Shown here: positions 11,901 through 24,765 of the stretch, one piece after another
How the letters are laid out: every line of letters starts with the position of its first letter
How positions within the stretch are numbered: the first letter of the stretch is position 1
DNA from: Argentina anserina
Taxonomy: Eukaryota > Streptophyta > Magnoliopsida > Rosales > Rosaceae
Length of the DNA: 64,000 nt
Assembly: GCF_933775445.1 (NCBI RefSeq)
Contig: NC_065873.1
Span: 27,776,001 to 27,840,000 of the forward strand
Direction: 5' to 3'
Position numbers and translations under genes: made by a program
The notes under the pieces: generated by a model
What the model saw: only the letters and a program-made list of their open reading frames with translations
What the model was told of the DNA's origin: nothing
The model's database searches: none

Positions 11901-14900
11901 TACACCCTGAAAAAAAAAAAAGTAATCAAATTAGCAAAATATTTCATATTCTGAATTTCTGATCATGCTTTTCTGTGCCTAAAATGTAGCTTAGTGGGGC
12001 AAGAAGGTTGCGTGATGCTATAATTCTTGGGTATCAACTTCAAAGGGTACCGGGACGAGATATGACCATCCCTGAATGGTATGCAAATGCTGAAACTGAA
12101 CTTCGAATTGGATCACCAACTTGCCAACTGAGTGAGAATGACGAGCAGAGCTCCCTAATGAACTCGTATGGTACTTCTATCGGTGTGCTTTTGTAAAAAA
12201 ATTAATGGGATATTTCTTCTAATAATGGCCAATTTTTGTCCGTAGATGCATTGAAGACTTTGAGATTCTTCATGGGGATCTTCAAGGTCTATCCGATACA
12301 ATGGCCTTTTTGAAGAGCTTGGCTGAATTAGATTCTGCATATGAATCTGAAAAAGCTACTGAAAAGCGGCAGATGAGAGAGCGGAAGGCTGCAGCCGGAC
12401 TCTTCAATTGGGAGGTCTCGCTTAATTCAACTAATGCTCATAGGTTTTTTGATAGATTTATTTTCACAATTTCAGCAAATGTCTACAAAGGATGCAGATG
12501 ACTCAGTAACATTACTTAATTTTCTTCATTTGGTGATTTGTTTATTATGCATTCTCCATGACATGATGGTGTGCCTGCATAATTTGGTCTATACGTGACA
12601 TATAAGGTGTTTATCTACGTGTTATTTATTAGTCCTTTTTAAATAGGTAGAGATTCTAACAGCTCGGTCACACAGATAATAAAACACTACAATTGGTCTA
12701 TAAGTAGCACTGTTAAGTAGTCTTACTTATTTAAATTATTCATAGTAATATTATTTTTGATTTGTTGCTTACAGGAAGATATTTTTGTTGCAAGAGCACC
12801 TGGACGATTAGATGTAATGGGTGGAATTGCTGACTATTCGGGAAGCCTTGTTTTGCAGGTTCCAGCTCTTTCTTTGATGGTTATTAGTTGTTCTTTTGTG
12901 GTCTTCCTCCCTATTGTTTCTTACTATCTTCTCTCTGGCAGATGCCCATAAGGGAAGCTTGCCATGTTGCTGTACAGAGAAATCAACCAAGTAAACATAG
13001 GCTCTGGAAGCATGCCCTGGCTCGGCAGGAAGCCAAAGGACAAAGCTCAACGCCTGTCCTGCAAATTGTATGTCTAAAAAGCAATTACAGTATTATTTAT
13101 TCAAGTCGTTCAGTAGAGAATAGCTGGATTTTTGTGTCATCTTTTGGGAGATGAAGATGAAGGGTCAGCGTAGATCACAATTTAATCCTAAACTTCAAAT
13201 TTTCTACCTACAATTTTAATGTGTTTATTATGACCAAGTATCTTTTCAACAGGTCTCGTATGGTTCCGAGTTGAGCAACCGAAGTCCTACTTTTGATATG
13301 GATGTATCTGATTTCATGGACGGAGATCATCCAATGTCATATGAGAAGGCAAAAATATATTTTTCACAAGATCCGTCTCAAAAGTAGGTTGCTATCTTGG
13401 TTTAGTTTGTTTATGTCTGCAATGTTCTATAATAATGACCTGGTTTTAAATATAGGTGGGCAGCATATATTGCGGGTGTCATTCTGGTTTTAATGACAGA
13501 ACTAGGTGTGCGCTTTGAGGATAGCATTAGTTTGCTGGTAAGTCCCCACTTGCATATGTTTCTACTACCCCCAAAACTTGTGCCATTAAATTGCTGGTTA
13601 GTGCTACTTGATAATCTTATGACAACATGGACATGTCATGACATACAGGTATCCTCTTTAGTTCCAGAAGGCAAAGGTGTCTCTTCTTCTGCTTCAGTGG
13701 AAGTTGCCACAATGTCTGCTATAGCTGCTGCCCATGGTACATCTATGATTCACATATTCTAGAGTTCAGCTGAGTCTTCAAGTTTCTTTTTTTCTGGGCG
13801 TTAATAATATATTCATTTTGCTTCTATAATAAGCTTATTGGTATTACTTGAATATGAAATCATCTGGTAAATTAGACAAACCCAGTTTGGCTAATCAATG
13901 AACAGGCTTCACATCGGATTTTGGTTCAGATAATGACATACTCCGGGAGGATTGGGTTAACCACCAAAGCCCAAGTAAAATAAAACTTATAAAAGCATTG
14001 CAGTTTTGAGAAATGAATGTGCTAAACTATTTCTGTGTTTGATGTCTGATGCCCCAATGATTTGTTATCTTGTTGTTTAACCTATTAGAAAGTTGTCAGA
14101 TAGTTTCCGTTTCTATATGGTGAGGCTCACTAGAGTAACCAAATCAAACAGCGCCTCTGGGCAGTTGTGTTTAAACTTTATGATGCAACAAGAAATGACT
14201 GACGCTTTCTCGTCTACATAGGATTAAGCATCAGTCCCAGAGATCTTGCTTTGCTTTGCCAGAAGGTTGCACCTTTGGCTTTTTCCACGACATTTAAACT
14301 CTTTGTCTTTGTTCATTTGGCATGGTTAATTAATGTTCTTATATAGGTGGAGAATCATATTGTTGGAGCTCCATGTGGTGTGATGGACCAAATGACTTCT
14401 GCATGTGGTGAAGCCAACAAGCTCCTTGCGATGGTGTGCCAGGTAACCGATTGTCAAGGTGGAAGAAACCAAATTTGCTGCAGCATTATACATATTGAGA
14501 AGTCATGTGGATCCTAGTTCCCGCTTTTAGATATTGACAAATCATGTCAACTTTGCTTCTTCCTTTACAGCCTGCTGAGGTACTTGGGCTTGTAGAAATT
14601 CCTGGCCATGTCCGATTTTGGGGAATTGATTCAGGCATAAGACACAGGTGGGACTTAACTATGCTACTTTTAATTATCATGCTGCAAAAGTTTCATGCTG
14701 TAGAGGTTTTATTATTAAATCCAACAGATGCTAAATTCTGTCCTGCAAGAGTGCAGTTTTAATAATGAGTGACTAGATATGCAACAATGATCACATATAC
14801 AGTATACTGTGGTACTAGATGGGAGATTCCATGAAGCCGTAAGTTGATATCCTGAAATATGTGCTAGTCATCAGTATCCAAAAGTCTAGACTCTAGAGAA

Positions 14901-16454
14901 GTAGACTTATGTTAGACCCAACAAGTTTCATTGAAAGTTTCACGAAGTTGCAGTTCCACAATTGAAAATCTGAATCTTTAAAGAAAGCCTCTATAGTTTA
15001 TCATTTGATCCTAAAGTTAGAATTTTTCATTATCAGAAATCATGGTAGTTTTATAAGCACCTAAAACAACATAAATTGATTTGCTCACCCATAGTATTGT
15101 TCTACTTGCATAGTGTTGGTGGTGCAGATTATGGATCTGTTAGAATAGGTGCCTTTATGGGTCTCACAATCATAAAGTCTACAGCTTCCACGATTATGTC
15201 TCAATCGTTGTCAAATGGAAATGGGATGAATCCTGATGAGATAGAGGATGATGGTTTTGAACTTCCTAAAGCTGAATCTTCATTAGATTATTTGTGTAAC
15301 CTGTCACCTCACAGGTAACTTTCCTTACTGGGATTTTGTTGTATCATATTGGTCCTATAAAGATTTATTTATTTCTTGACTTGTAAATGAGTTCAGATAC
15401 GAGGATCTTTATGTTAAGATACTTCCCAAGTCCATACTTGGTGGAGCTTTTCTGGAGAAGTATGCTGATCATGGTGACCCGGTTACTGTTATCGATCCAA
15501 AGCGTAATTATGGACTGAGAGCACCTACTAGACATCCTATATATGAAAATTTCCGAGTTAAGGTTAGTAGTGTTTTTGTTTATTATAAAATACATATGGG
15601 TGATGGTATTCATGTTTGTTTTAGGCCAAGTTTGAGCATCGAATTTTGAGCACAAGTACAAATTGAAGAAAATCAGCTTACTTGTTTCTGTTCTAAGATA
15701 CCTTATTGTTTCTTGTTATTGCTATGAACTTATGATGAACAGAATCAGCGTACTAAATTTTTGTGTTGCTATTTTCTGTGTAGGCATTCAAAGCACTTCT
15801 AACATCTGCAAATTCAGATGATCAGCTTGTGGCTCTTGGAGAGTTATTGTATCAGGTATGTGTGAAGTAAGGACAAATCTATGGCTGCCTGTAGCTTTGA
15901 GTGTCCAAATTTTCTTAGGTTAAATTAAATTAAATTCAGCACTAACTTTAGTGGTAGTGCACGTATTATTGAGTTGCATAATCTGAAATGCTGAACGTAA
16001 TTTTCTTTTGCAGTGCCACTACAGCTACGGCGCCTGTGGACTTGGATCCGATGGAACAGATAGGCTTGTACAGTTGGTACAGGAGATGCAGCATAGTAAG
16101 TCATCTAAACTAGATGGTGGGGCATTATATGGAGCAAAGATTACTGGCGGAGGTTCTGGCGGAACGGTTTGCGTGATTGGCAGGAATTGCCTCAAGAGCA
16201 GCCAGCAAATATTTGAGGTAATTCTCTCACTCAAGAGAGTGAAAAAACATTCTATATATTGAAAATATAATTTTGTTGGTAGAATGATTGTCCACATTGT
16301 TATATGACTGACCGTGATCATTTCGACTTTCCAGATCCAGAGGAGATACAAAGCTGCAACAGGGTATATGCCATTTATTTTTGAGGGCTCATCACCGGGT
16401 GCAGGCAAATTTGGGCATCTAAGAATCCGGCGCCGCACTGTCAAGCTGAATTAG
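8987..16454 (+). CDS. ARA1: L-arabinokinase (GHMP kinase)
   Basis: Twenty-nine coding exons total 993 residues, close to Arabidopsis ARA1 (1039). The enzyme phosphorylates free L-arabinose to L-arabinose-1-phosphate for salvage into UDP-arabinose and cell-wall polymers. The N-terminal half looks like a glycosyltransferase ([13 protein letters not shown], residues 21-33). The C-terminal half is a GHMP kinase: [12 protein letters not shown] from residue 503, the phosphate loop [10 protein letters not shown] at 644-653 and KITGGGSGG at 928-936. Exons: 8987-9094, 9165-9272, 9369-9437, 9527-9610, 9715-9791, 9940-10006, 10227-10284, 10400-10467, 10541-10603, 10791-10844, 10941-11043, 11126-11235, 11513-11632, 11715-11771, 11990-12165, 12246-12414, 12775-12858, 12942-13067, 13253-13383, 13456-13537, 13649-13736, 14222-14265, 14347-14442, 14571-14647, 15114-15314, 15397-15562, 15784-15855, 16014-16217, 16335-16454. 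All junction phases agree and no key motif is lost. Confidence 0.97.
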
Positions 16455-17666
16455 TAGGAAGAATATTGATTTATAAATTACTTTCAAGAATTCGGTTAAC
16501 TTCATAAACCCTCTGCGAGTTTGTGGCCTATTGGCAGTGTTTGGTTCATATTAATAATCATAGTCCAAAACTCATGATTTAATTTTGTTCTCTGTTCTAC
16601 AAGAACTTGAACTCCTAGCTAGATTAAGACTTATCTTATAGTCCTACTCAGATATTCTGTGACGGTCTCCAAAGCATATAAATACACCTGAGATGGAGTT
16701 GATTGTATTGGGGTAACAACATATAGAAGTTGTTGTCCCTCATCAAACGTTCCGGCGAGGTTGACCTTGCTGGGAACCATCTTGGTGTTGGTGAATTTTC
16801 GGAGCTTTTGAAAGTGTCAGTCAAGTATCCGATAGAGAAAGGGACGACCTACATCTGCGTTGAAAAACGTAAGGACGACGACGACGACGACTGTTGCGTC
16901 TCTGGGGAAGAAATCAAATTTGTTAAGGGGATGAAAAGATTTATAAGAAGCGACTTGGTACTCTATTTGATCGACTTATATTAATCTATATGAAGCCATC
17001 AAACCTAAGAAGCACCATGTTTCTGTGTATGAGAAACCTGGACCATAAATGGATACGTGATGACGAATCTACAGACGTTTTTTCGCGAGCAAGCAAAAGC
17101 TCGGGAATATTCATGTGCTGGTGGATCTGTCAAGCACACAGCTCAAGAATATCAAAGCCTACAATTCAGAAACACTAGCTTTACTTGAAGCTGGGAAGAT
17201 GAACGATGTGCCGTTGCATGAGATAAGCGATCGCTACTTAAGTTACTACAAAGGAGTAAGAAGTTTGGTCCTGCGGCAGTATGAGGTAGAACTAGAGATC
17301 ACCAGATTCATAATGTTTCAATTGACCAAACGATAGTTTAGACTTCGATGGTTGGGACCTCGATGGTTACCTGATTCTTGGAACAAGGTTATGATGAGAG
17401 TGAGACTGCATCGTTTAAAAACCATTCCGGAAGCTGCAGAGCACTACCTACTTACCTAGATAGCTAGAGAGAGTTGCAGCATGTGTTTTTAACTTCTTAG
17501 TATTCTCTAGTTTTTGCTTGTTTCATTTTATTTCGCCGTTAATTTCTTAATATCGAAATCAAAATATCGCCTAAATCGAAACACAAATCCAAACCATTAT
17601 ATTGATGATAGAATAGAAGTGTAAATGGATTATATTCTACAAATTGGGTTTCGGTAGGAAAATATT
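16455..17666. other. Spacer with possible decayed coding sequence
   Basis: Open stretches at about 16720-16984 and 17100-17336 (+) have protein-like composition, for example KYPIEKGTTYICVEKRK before an aspartate run, and HEISDRYLSYYKGVRSLVL. They lie in different frames, carry stops and match nothing I recognise. They may be remnants of a gene or simply the 3' flanks of the two neighbouring convergent genes. Confidence 0.35.
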
Positions 17667-19163
17667 CTAGCCATCCTGCTGATAATATGATTCGTATGTT
17701 GCAACTCTAGGCTTTGATTCAGGTTGCTCCATCTCTTCCATGAAACCAGAAGTCATCTTGATAAAGTCCTCCTTGTGTATTTGTTTCCACACCTTGCCAT
17801 TAAGAAACCAGATAACTAAATAGAAGTAAAGAAAGAACAAGCTAAAACAGGCAGAAGCTCTACACTGTTACTAGGTTCCCTTAATCTTATGATCAAGCAA
17901 AAACTACGGATTAGCATGTGTCTGGAGTATCAGTGCCAGACACAAAACTAACTTGATCGGACTATAATTAAGTTCATATGACTATTATACATGGCGACAA
18001 TGGTCTTAAGTTTAATCACTTATTAACACATATGTAGCTTCAACAAATACAGTAGCCTTGCCAGTACCGACTACCTAATCGGCTAATCCTGCTTTACAAC
18101 AGATCGAAGTATGTTTATATTGATTGGAAAAGAAATTAATTCAACAAAGAAGCCTGAGAAAGGAGTTCTCTTCGAGTATTATTATGTAGTTTTTCTCCCC
18201 AAGTATAACAAAGATTTTACCTCAAAATCCCATTCTCCATACAGGTTTGGGTCATTTTTGTCACTCCAAACATAAGTCTGAACTTGTAAGTTCTGAGAAC
18301 TATCCTGCAAAGATATCATCATCCGTAATTTTTAGCACCCCAACAAAAGCAGAAAATCATAGGTTTGTACAAATGTACAAGTAGTATTGACAGAATCACA
18401 AATCATCCAAAGAACAAGCAAGACGTATATCTCCTAAGGCCGAAAGATTGATAAACCAGTCCACTACAATTACATAAAATGCATCAGAACTGAAAATTGG
18501 ATAAACTGAGAAAAAAAGAGTGATTCTTAATCTCTAATATGCACCATTAAAGAGACCTCACATCTCATTACAGACACATATTCAATGGAAAGAGTTGATC
18601 AAAAAAGATTAACAAGCATGCATTTGAATTCCATCACAGCAATATGAATCAAAATTACAAGTCATATGCCAGGTGGCACTTGAAGAAGAGCAAAAAAGAG
18701 ATGCAAGTGAATGAAAGCTATACCATCAAAGAGACCTCAACAGTGCTCCTCTGATACTCAACATCCTCAAATTCATCTAATATATGTAATTCAGGGTCTG
18801 TGATGCCTAACAGCACCTGCACAAAAACCACAGGCTTCTTCTCAATCAAACATTTCCGATCATGGATATTGTTATCTAGAATTGATCGGAAGCTTACCTT
18901 GCCGGTAACTTTCTTATTCTCGACGGGGATAATCGCCGGATAAAGACGTCCTTTGATGCTGTACCTATGGCTACAACACGTTCCGGATTAATTTCATTTC
19001 TTTCTCTCAAACACAAAAGGCAGAGATTCAAGACTTACTAGCCATCGAGGGTAGCATAAAAGGATTGAGGGGCTCGATTCAAGAGGACACGACAGACGTC
19101 CTCCGCCATCAAGCTGCCGTAGACGAACACGTTGTGGACGACGCCCGGAGCCACTGAACTCAT
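17667..19163 (-). CDS. AIG2-like (gamma-glutamylcyclotransferase-fold) protein
   Basis: Five coding exons (19163-19039, 18970-18898, 18816-18724, 18304-18221, 17792-17667) encode 166 residues, the usual length for the family. The N-terminal VFVYGSLM (residues 12-19) is the substrate-binding loop of the GGCT/AIG2 fold. HRYSIKGRLYPAI and LDEFEDVEYQR follow, the latter holding the likely catalytic glutamate. AIG2 was first found as a transcript induced by avirulent bacteria in Arabidopsis; the substrate of most members is unknown. The exon 1/2 join needs the acceptor before CCATAGG at 18970 to give YHRYSIK; the nearer AG would create a stop. The last intron uses an AAG acceptor. It lies next to the proteasome gene on the same strand, as I recall for AT4G31310 and AT4G31300. 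Confidence 0.93.
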
Positions 19164-19595
19164 CTCTCTCTATCTCTGACGAGAACAGAACAAACTCAAG
19201 GTGGACTTTCATGAAATATGTAGTTTATCAAAACGACGTCGAATTTCGTGGTTAATTAAAACGACATCACAGAATTGCATTATAGTTCACAAGGAACATT
19301 GGTTCGAGAGGGTAGGCGTGTATTGAAGAGAGTTTTGCAGATGCTAGCAGAGGGCTTTAAACAATCTAAGGCAGTTTATCACTCCAAGGAGATTTTCCTG
19401 TTCTTGAGTTATACTCTTCTGATATTAAGAATCGAATTGAGGAAATTACACAGCAAGAGTCGCATTAGTTTTAACATTTGTAGAGAAACCAGCATACAAG
19501 TAAATCACAGGTTTCCATGGAGTTCAACATCTGCTACAGCAAACAAAAGTTCTAAACCGATTAAGTTCATCTGTAGACAGATTCCTACTTGTGCC
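19164..19595. other. Short spacer between the AIG2-like and PBA1 genes
   Basis: It holds the AIG2-like promoter (minus strand) and the proteasome 3' UTR. A plus-strand open frame here overlaps the last PBA1 exon antisense and is not considered real. Confidence 0.6.
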
Positions 19596-21557
19596 TCATT
19601 CGGCCATAGGGGCAGGGCTATCACCACCAGCAGCCATCATGTCGAGTAGAGAGTTTTGGGGCTCCAACTCCTCATGCCACAGTGGAAGGGTGTCACCAGG
19701 GTAGAAGTTCCTCTTCACTCCCTCAGAGTTTATCTGCAAATTGATACAAACAAAAGCAACAGACAAATGGTCAAATCACGGCCATTTTAGCATATGCATG
19801 TAAATGCATGATTTAATCCAGTTATTGTTTAATAAACATACCACAACGGTGCGGACAACACCACCACTAGCGCCATCTCGAGCAATGGCTAGGGAAACCG
19901 CCTTCACAACCAACTCCTGCAATAAGGCACAAAAGAGCTCTTATCAACTGCCCACAACCATAAAACAATCCCCGCCAGTTAAAATATTGAACAACAATTC
20001 ACATAGTGAAAGCTTGAAAAATATCATCACTGCGTACATGTTTAGAGTTTAGTACATGTTTAGTACATGTTTAGTACTGATCTCCTTTAATCAATATCAT
20101 GATTTTTTGTGTAAAGTGAATGAGTCCAAGTCCCATGAAAGCAAGTACGGAACAGTTAAACTTCAAACATCAACATACCTCGGCTTCCTCCTTGGTCATT
20201 CCTTCTCTCCATACTTGATCAAAGAAGCCATATAAATAACTGGAGCCAGACCCTATAACACAGAAAAGTATGTTAGTCAAAACACCACACAAGCAAAAGT
20301 GTTGCACTGAACCTCCCTCATGAACTAGAAATCATATCAAGTTATAACCAAAAAGCATGCCGTTGGAATCAGTCCTCACAATACAGAGAGAACAGGGCTA
20401 CAACATCCTAATCTGAGCCTTCATTAGCCAATTATCAAGTCATTTTCAATAACCACTATGAATTCTAAGCATGTACTTCAAGCACATCTAACATTACCAA
20501 GCAGATGTATACTGGCCAAGCGATAAAGTTAACAATTATTCTAACTGGAGATCATAACTCACTAGAGATCTAATTCCAACCAATTAATAACATGATGTAC
20601 TGTTTTCATAAGTGCTAGAATGTACACACCCAAACCATACAGTAACAAACCTCCACCCACCCAATGTAACCCCTGTAGTGATTTCAGAATATGTCATAGA
20701 ATGATAGAAAACTTAAGCATGCATACCTCCAATGGCAAACGGTGCCTCCACGACTGTGCCACCAAGAGGAACTCCATATATTTTTCCCCCTTCATACTTG
20801 TCCCACCCACCAACAATCAATCCAGTTTGCAACATATTCTGCCGAATCCCAAAAAAACAACGAGTAAAAACCCAACCAACCACATATTAAGCTCACACCA
20901 TATAAAATCAAATAGCGAAAATCAACCGAAACCGAACCTTGTTGCCATAAGACAGTAGCCTGATGAGATTCGCAGCAACCTTGACAGTAGCAGGCTGCCC
21001 TAGCTGAATACTGTACAAACACAAACACAAACACAACCACACAAAATTAAAACCCGAATCGCAATACAAAATAGTTCACAAGCAGAACAAGAGGCTAAAG
21101 TGACTCACGTGTGCTGATGAAGAAAGTGCCTCACATAGTCTGAAACAACCTGCGAATCTGCAGCCTGCAAATTACAAAATCTCCAGATGCTTAACAATTC
21201 TGTCCAAAATCAACAAATTGAACAAGGTCTGACAGTAATGGAGATGAGAATCGTACCGATCCAGAGCGACAGACGTAGACATTATCCGTGAGCTGAGTGA
21301 TTTTATCCGAGCACCGATTGGCAACATAGACACCTGAAATCCGCACAAAACAGACACACCGAGTTACAAATCAAACAATAATGGCGATGATTTCAAGCAG
21401 ACAAAGTTAGGGTTTCGATGAGAGAAAGAGAGAGACCTGTGGAGGTACGGGAGTCGGCGCCGAGGACGACGCCGCCGTCGTAGGTGACGCCGATGATGGT
21501 GGTGCCCATGGAGTGAGGGGCGTTGAGGTTCATATCGTCCATTGATGAGTGAGACAT
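19596..21557 (-). CDS. PBA1: 20S proteasome beta-1 (type 6) subunit
   Basis: Eight coding exons (21557-21437, 21333-21257, 21164-21109, 21010-20938, 20838-20727, 20252-20179, 19916-19842, 19733-19596) encode 241 residues, near the 233 of Arabidopsis PBA1. This subunit carries the caspase-like (post-acidic) activity of the 20S core. The propeptide ends at Gly18 and the mature protein would begin at the catalytic Thr19, followed by [19 protein letters not shown], the hallmark of active beta subunits. Further family blocks are [30 protein letters not shown] and [15 protein letters not shown]. All phases agree. A TGGGCC element lies about 175 bases upstream of the ATG. An ATG five codons in is also possible; the first was kept. 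Confidence 0.97.
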
Positions 21558-22632
21558 GGCCAAAGGAGGTTTTGGTTTTACTGGAGAGTGAAAATTTGGG
21601 GAGAGAAGAATAGTGAAAGAGGGGTTTTTGATCTTGTTTATTTAAGACTGACTTGTCCAGAAAGTTGTTTCTTATTCGCGGTTTAGACCCGAGACTATAT
21701 TATTGTCAAGTCCAGTCCAAATCCATTTTTGGGCCGGACATCTACTTTTCTATTCTCAAAAGAATTTGCATATGTTAAACCAACGCTCTCTCATTCAAGT
21801 TCCTTGGCGCAATAGGTCTTCGACATGTAGAGTTTTAGTCGATTAGGAAGTCGGAAGTGATGATATTATACTAATTTTTAATTATTGAGTATCCAACTCC
21901 ATCTTCAAAGAAAGAAAGATCGAATGTTTTCCATTTGTGACATAATAGACTGAAGGCATTGTGTTAAATACAAGTGAAAATGTGAGCGACGAAAGCAGTA
22001 GGGGGTGCCTATTGGGAGACTGATAGTGTGCAAATCAATTTTCGGGTTAATTAGATCAGTGGTGGTTCAATAGGATGAGATGGGTCGATCATCCACGCAA
22101 ATTTGAGGACACTCATGAGTCATGACAGCAAACTTAAGGTCAACAATGGTGTTTGTCTAGGCAGTACACTTCATGAGGTACCCTGTTTGTCCGTGGATCA
22201 TGTTAATGGATTACGACTCTTACTTTCGATTAAGCCTGTAATGGAGGGGGTTGAACTGAACATGCCTAATAATCTAACATATTGTGTTACAATGCCGCAT
22301 CTTTTTAGTTCTCAAATGTCAGATGACAACATAAACATAAATGGAACAAAACTAGATTTGGAAAAAGATGATACTTCATTGAAACGTTCTGCAAATTAAA
22401 CTCATCGAGAATGTTGCATTACACATCGTTTGAAAACGAAAGAAACATAAAGAAGAACAGTTGTTAGTGATCCTCGTTCCTGACAATTTCAAACCGAACT
22501 TTTGCCGCATCTGAAACCTAATCCTGTCTACTGTAAAATCAAACTAAAGATAACATTAATTGGACATGGGCACAGGCTCTTCAACTCCACAACTTGATTA
22601 TTCTTCCTTCTTAGTTATCGTAAGCTATCAGA
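21558..22632. other. Spacer upstream of PBA1
   Basis: The first few hundred bases hold the PBA1 promoter (minus strand), with TGGGCC at 21730-21735. A plus-strand frame at 22103-22399 (98 codons) has no recognisable domain and may be chance. The right end is the 3' UTR of the ChaC-type gene. Confidence 0.5.
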
Positions 22633-24054
22633 CTACGAGTCCATAGCAATGGCTTCAGGAAGAGGATGCAATTGAATGGCTGGAATGTGGGACTTGAGTG
22701 GGATGTGGGTAGGTCCTGTCAGCTTCTTGTCCTTTGGAATTCCATTCCCAACAAGTTTAAGTACATTCCTCACCTCATTTGCAAGCTCTATAACATAATC
22801 CTCTTCATGGCCTGTTCAGGTCACAATTCTTAAGTGAGTCTCTTTTCAAACCAGTAAACAAGTCGGTAGTTATGGAGTATCTGTTATGTGGACGTCTATA
22901 AAAGCTGCTTACCGATATCAAACATAGCCTTTTCAAGCAGAAATAAATAGTCTCTGTTGTTTCCACATGGCCCAGAAGCGGTGGCAATTTGTCTGCAGAA
23001 TGCAGAGAAAGAGAAACAGTTGAGATACAAATGTTCAGCACACGAATATTTGCATTAAGATCACTAGTTCACTACCACCAATACAACGAAAGGGAAATGG
23101 AAGCGTCTATTACCTTGCCATATCCTCCAGTGGAGCAGGACCCAGGTAATACTTGTTCGATACTTTGTCTGGAGTAGATGTGAAACTGCAAATATAAGAA
23201 TAAGTTGGTCAGGAAAGTAATCTGCATAGCACTTAAATCTCTTTAAGCAAATATATGGAATTAAAAATATATGCTGAAATGTAACTTACACAATGACTCC
23301 TTTCAATAAAGGCTCACCAGAGAAGTCCCCTTCCTGTATCACACAGAGCACATGTTAATTCAACTTTAGAAAACTATATACATGAACAGACAATATCTTA
23401 AGCAAATCATACCTTGTAAAAGTTCACAAGAGTCTTCGCATCATATTCACATTCTCTCTTTTCCAAGTACTGCAAAAAGCCAGAACAAATGGTATCAATA
23501 TAATTCCAATACAATGGGAATTTGATTGAACAAGCAACACTTTTAGGGAGGGATAAGTAGGGTATCGGGTATCCCACACTAATATCTCAGTTGAAATACA
23601 TGTTTCTAGTTCGGCAATGCAGCTAGCGGTATTGGTTCACCTGCGTCACCATAACTAACAAAGTTTAAGGAACAATACCTCCATAGCCTTTCTTTCCTTT
23701 TCAGGGCCGCCACGCACAGAATAAGCAGCACCCCAGCAAATAGCCCCTTCTTCATATTCCAATGTGCAAGTTCTTGCAGGGTGCTCAGGCGTTCCTCTAT
23801 GATCAATGCAAGCTGATAGATCAATAAATAACCATCAGAACCATTGTCATTCCACTCATACCATACAGACTCGGAGCTAATTAGCATTACAGTATGTACA
23901 TTATTGTCCTCTACGAGTAAAAATATAGACAAGAAAGAGGCATACCAAGATCGAAAACACGCTTGTAATCCTTGATGAAACCTATCACTTTCTCGTCGTA
24001 CTCGAAACCAGGGTTCCACACAAGTGAACCATATCCAAATACCCAGAACACCAT
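22633..24054 (-). CDS. ChaC-type gamma-glutamylcyclotransferase (glutathione-specific)
   Basis: Seven coding exons (24054-23946, 23812-23679, 23469-23413, 23333-23290, 23185-23114, 22992-22913, 22811-22633) encode 224 residues. The N-terminus [13 protein letters not shown] (residues 5-17) is the ChaC substrate loop. [27 protein letters not shown] and [10 protein letters not shown] follow, the latter region probably supplying the acidic catalytic residue. Plant ChaC/GGCT2 enzymes split cytosolic glutathione (gamma-Glu-Cys-Gly) into 5-oxoproline and Cys-Gly, recycling glutamate and helping metal and arsenic tolerance. Likely orthologue of Arabidopsis GGCT2;3 (AT4G31290, from memory). The ATG follows a short exon-like segment, so the 5' UTR is probably spliced. 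A long CT repeat lies in the presumed leader. Confidence 0.95.
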
Positions 24055-24495
24055 CCTCACCTGTATAGCTCCTGAAATGTACATTCCAAAATTAAACAAA
24101 ATGTTTGAATCATCCCAATATATGATCACAAGCTGCAGCCATTTCTCACCCACTAAAATCTAAGCAAATCAAAGAACAATAAATACCCTAATCGATGAGA
24201 CATAAATCACCACCGACATTGCTATAGAACCAAGTGGACAACAATAAAAGCTCAGAAATCTCACAAATGTGACATAGATTTCTTCTTCTTAGTAAGCAAA
24301 AGAGATATATAGGAGATCGGAGCTTACGAATAGGAAAAGAGAGGAAGGCGTCTGGGTTGATCTGACGGAGAAAGCTGAGAAAAATTCGAAGCTACTTTGG
24401 GGATTGTAAATGGGGGACAAGACACAAAGAGAGAGAGAAAACGAGAAGGAGATTTGAAGCTAAACGCGATTAGGGTTTAGCTTCAGAAATTGGGG

Positions 24496-24497
<2 letters not shown>

Positions 24498-24531
<34 letters not shown>
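24498..24531. repeat. CT/GA microsatellite in the ChaC gene leader
   Basis: About seventeen CT units run without interruption and are followed by TATATAT. On the minus strand (sense for the ChaC-type gene) this is a GA repeat near the presumed transcript start. Such repeats are common in plant leaders and are often polymorphic. Confidence 0.85.
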
Positions 24532-24537
<6 letters not shown>

Positions 24538-24740
24538 CTTTCTAGCTTCTGTTTATGTCGCAGCTTTCTCTGTCTTCGGTTGGTTTGGTTTTGGTCTCGT
24601 GACGAAGAGGAGGGCGACGCCCCGTTTTATAAGGGGGGAGAAGGAAAACAGAAAACCCGGTGACACTGTAGAGCGCGTGATTTCCCACGTGCGCGCCTCT
24701 CCCTTTGTTTGTTTATTTTGTTATGGATACGATACGATAT

Positions 24741-24765
24741 GATGATGATGATGATGATGATGATG
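24741..24765. repeat. GAT microsatellite
   Basis: Eight GAT units follow a GATAC/GATAT run in the spacer upstream of the ChaC-type gene. No function is implied. Confidence 0.85.

Noticed and set aside
19275..19649. 124-codon plus-strand frame
   Set aside because: It lies antisense to the last PBA1 exon and 3' UTR and has no protein-like features.
22103..22399. 98-codon plus-strand frame upstream of PBA1
   Set aside because: There is no recognisable domain, no splice context and no promoter; too weak to call a gene.
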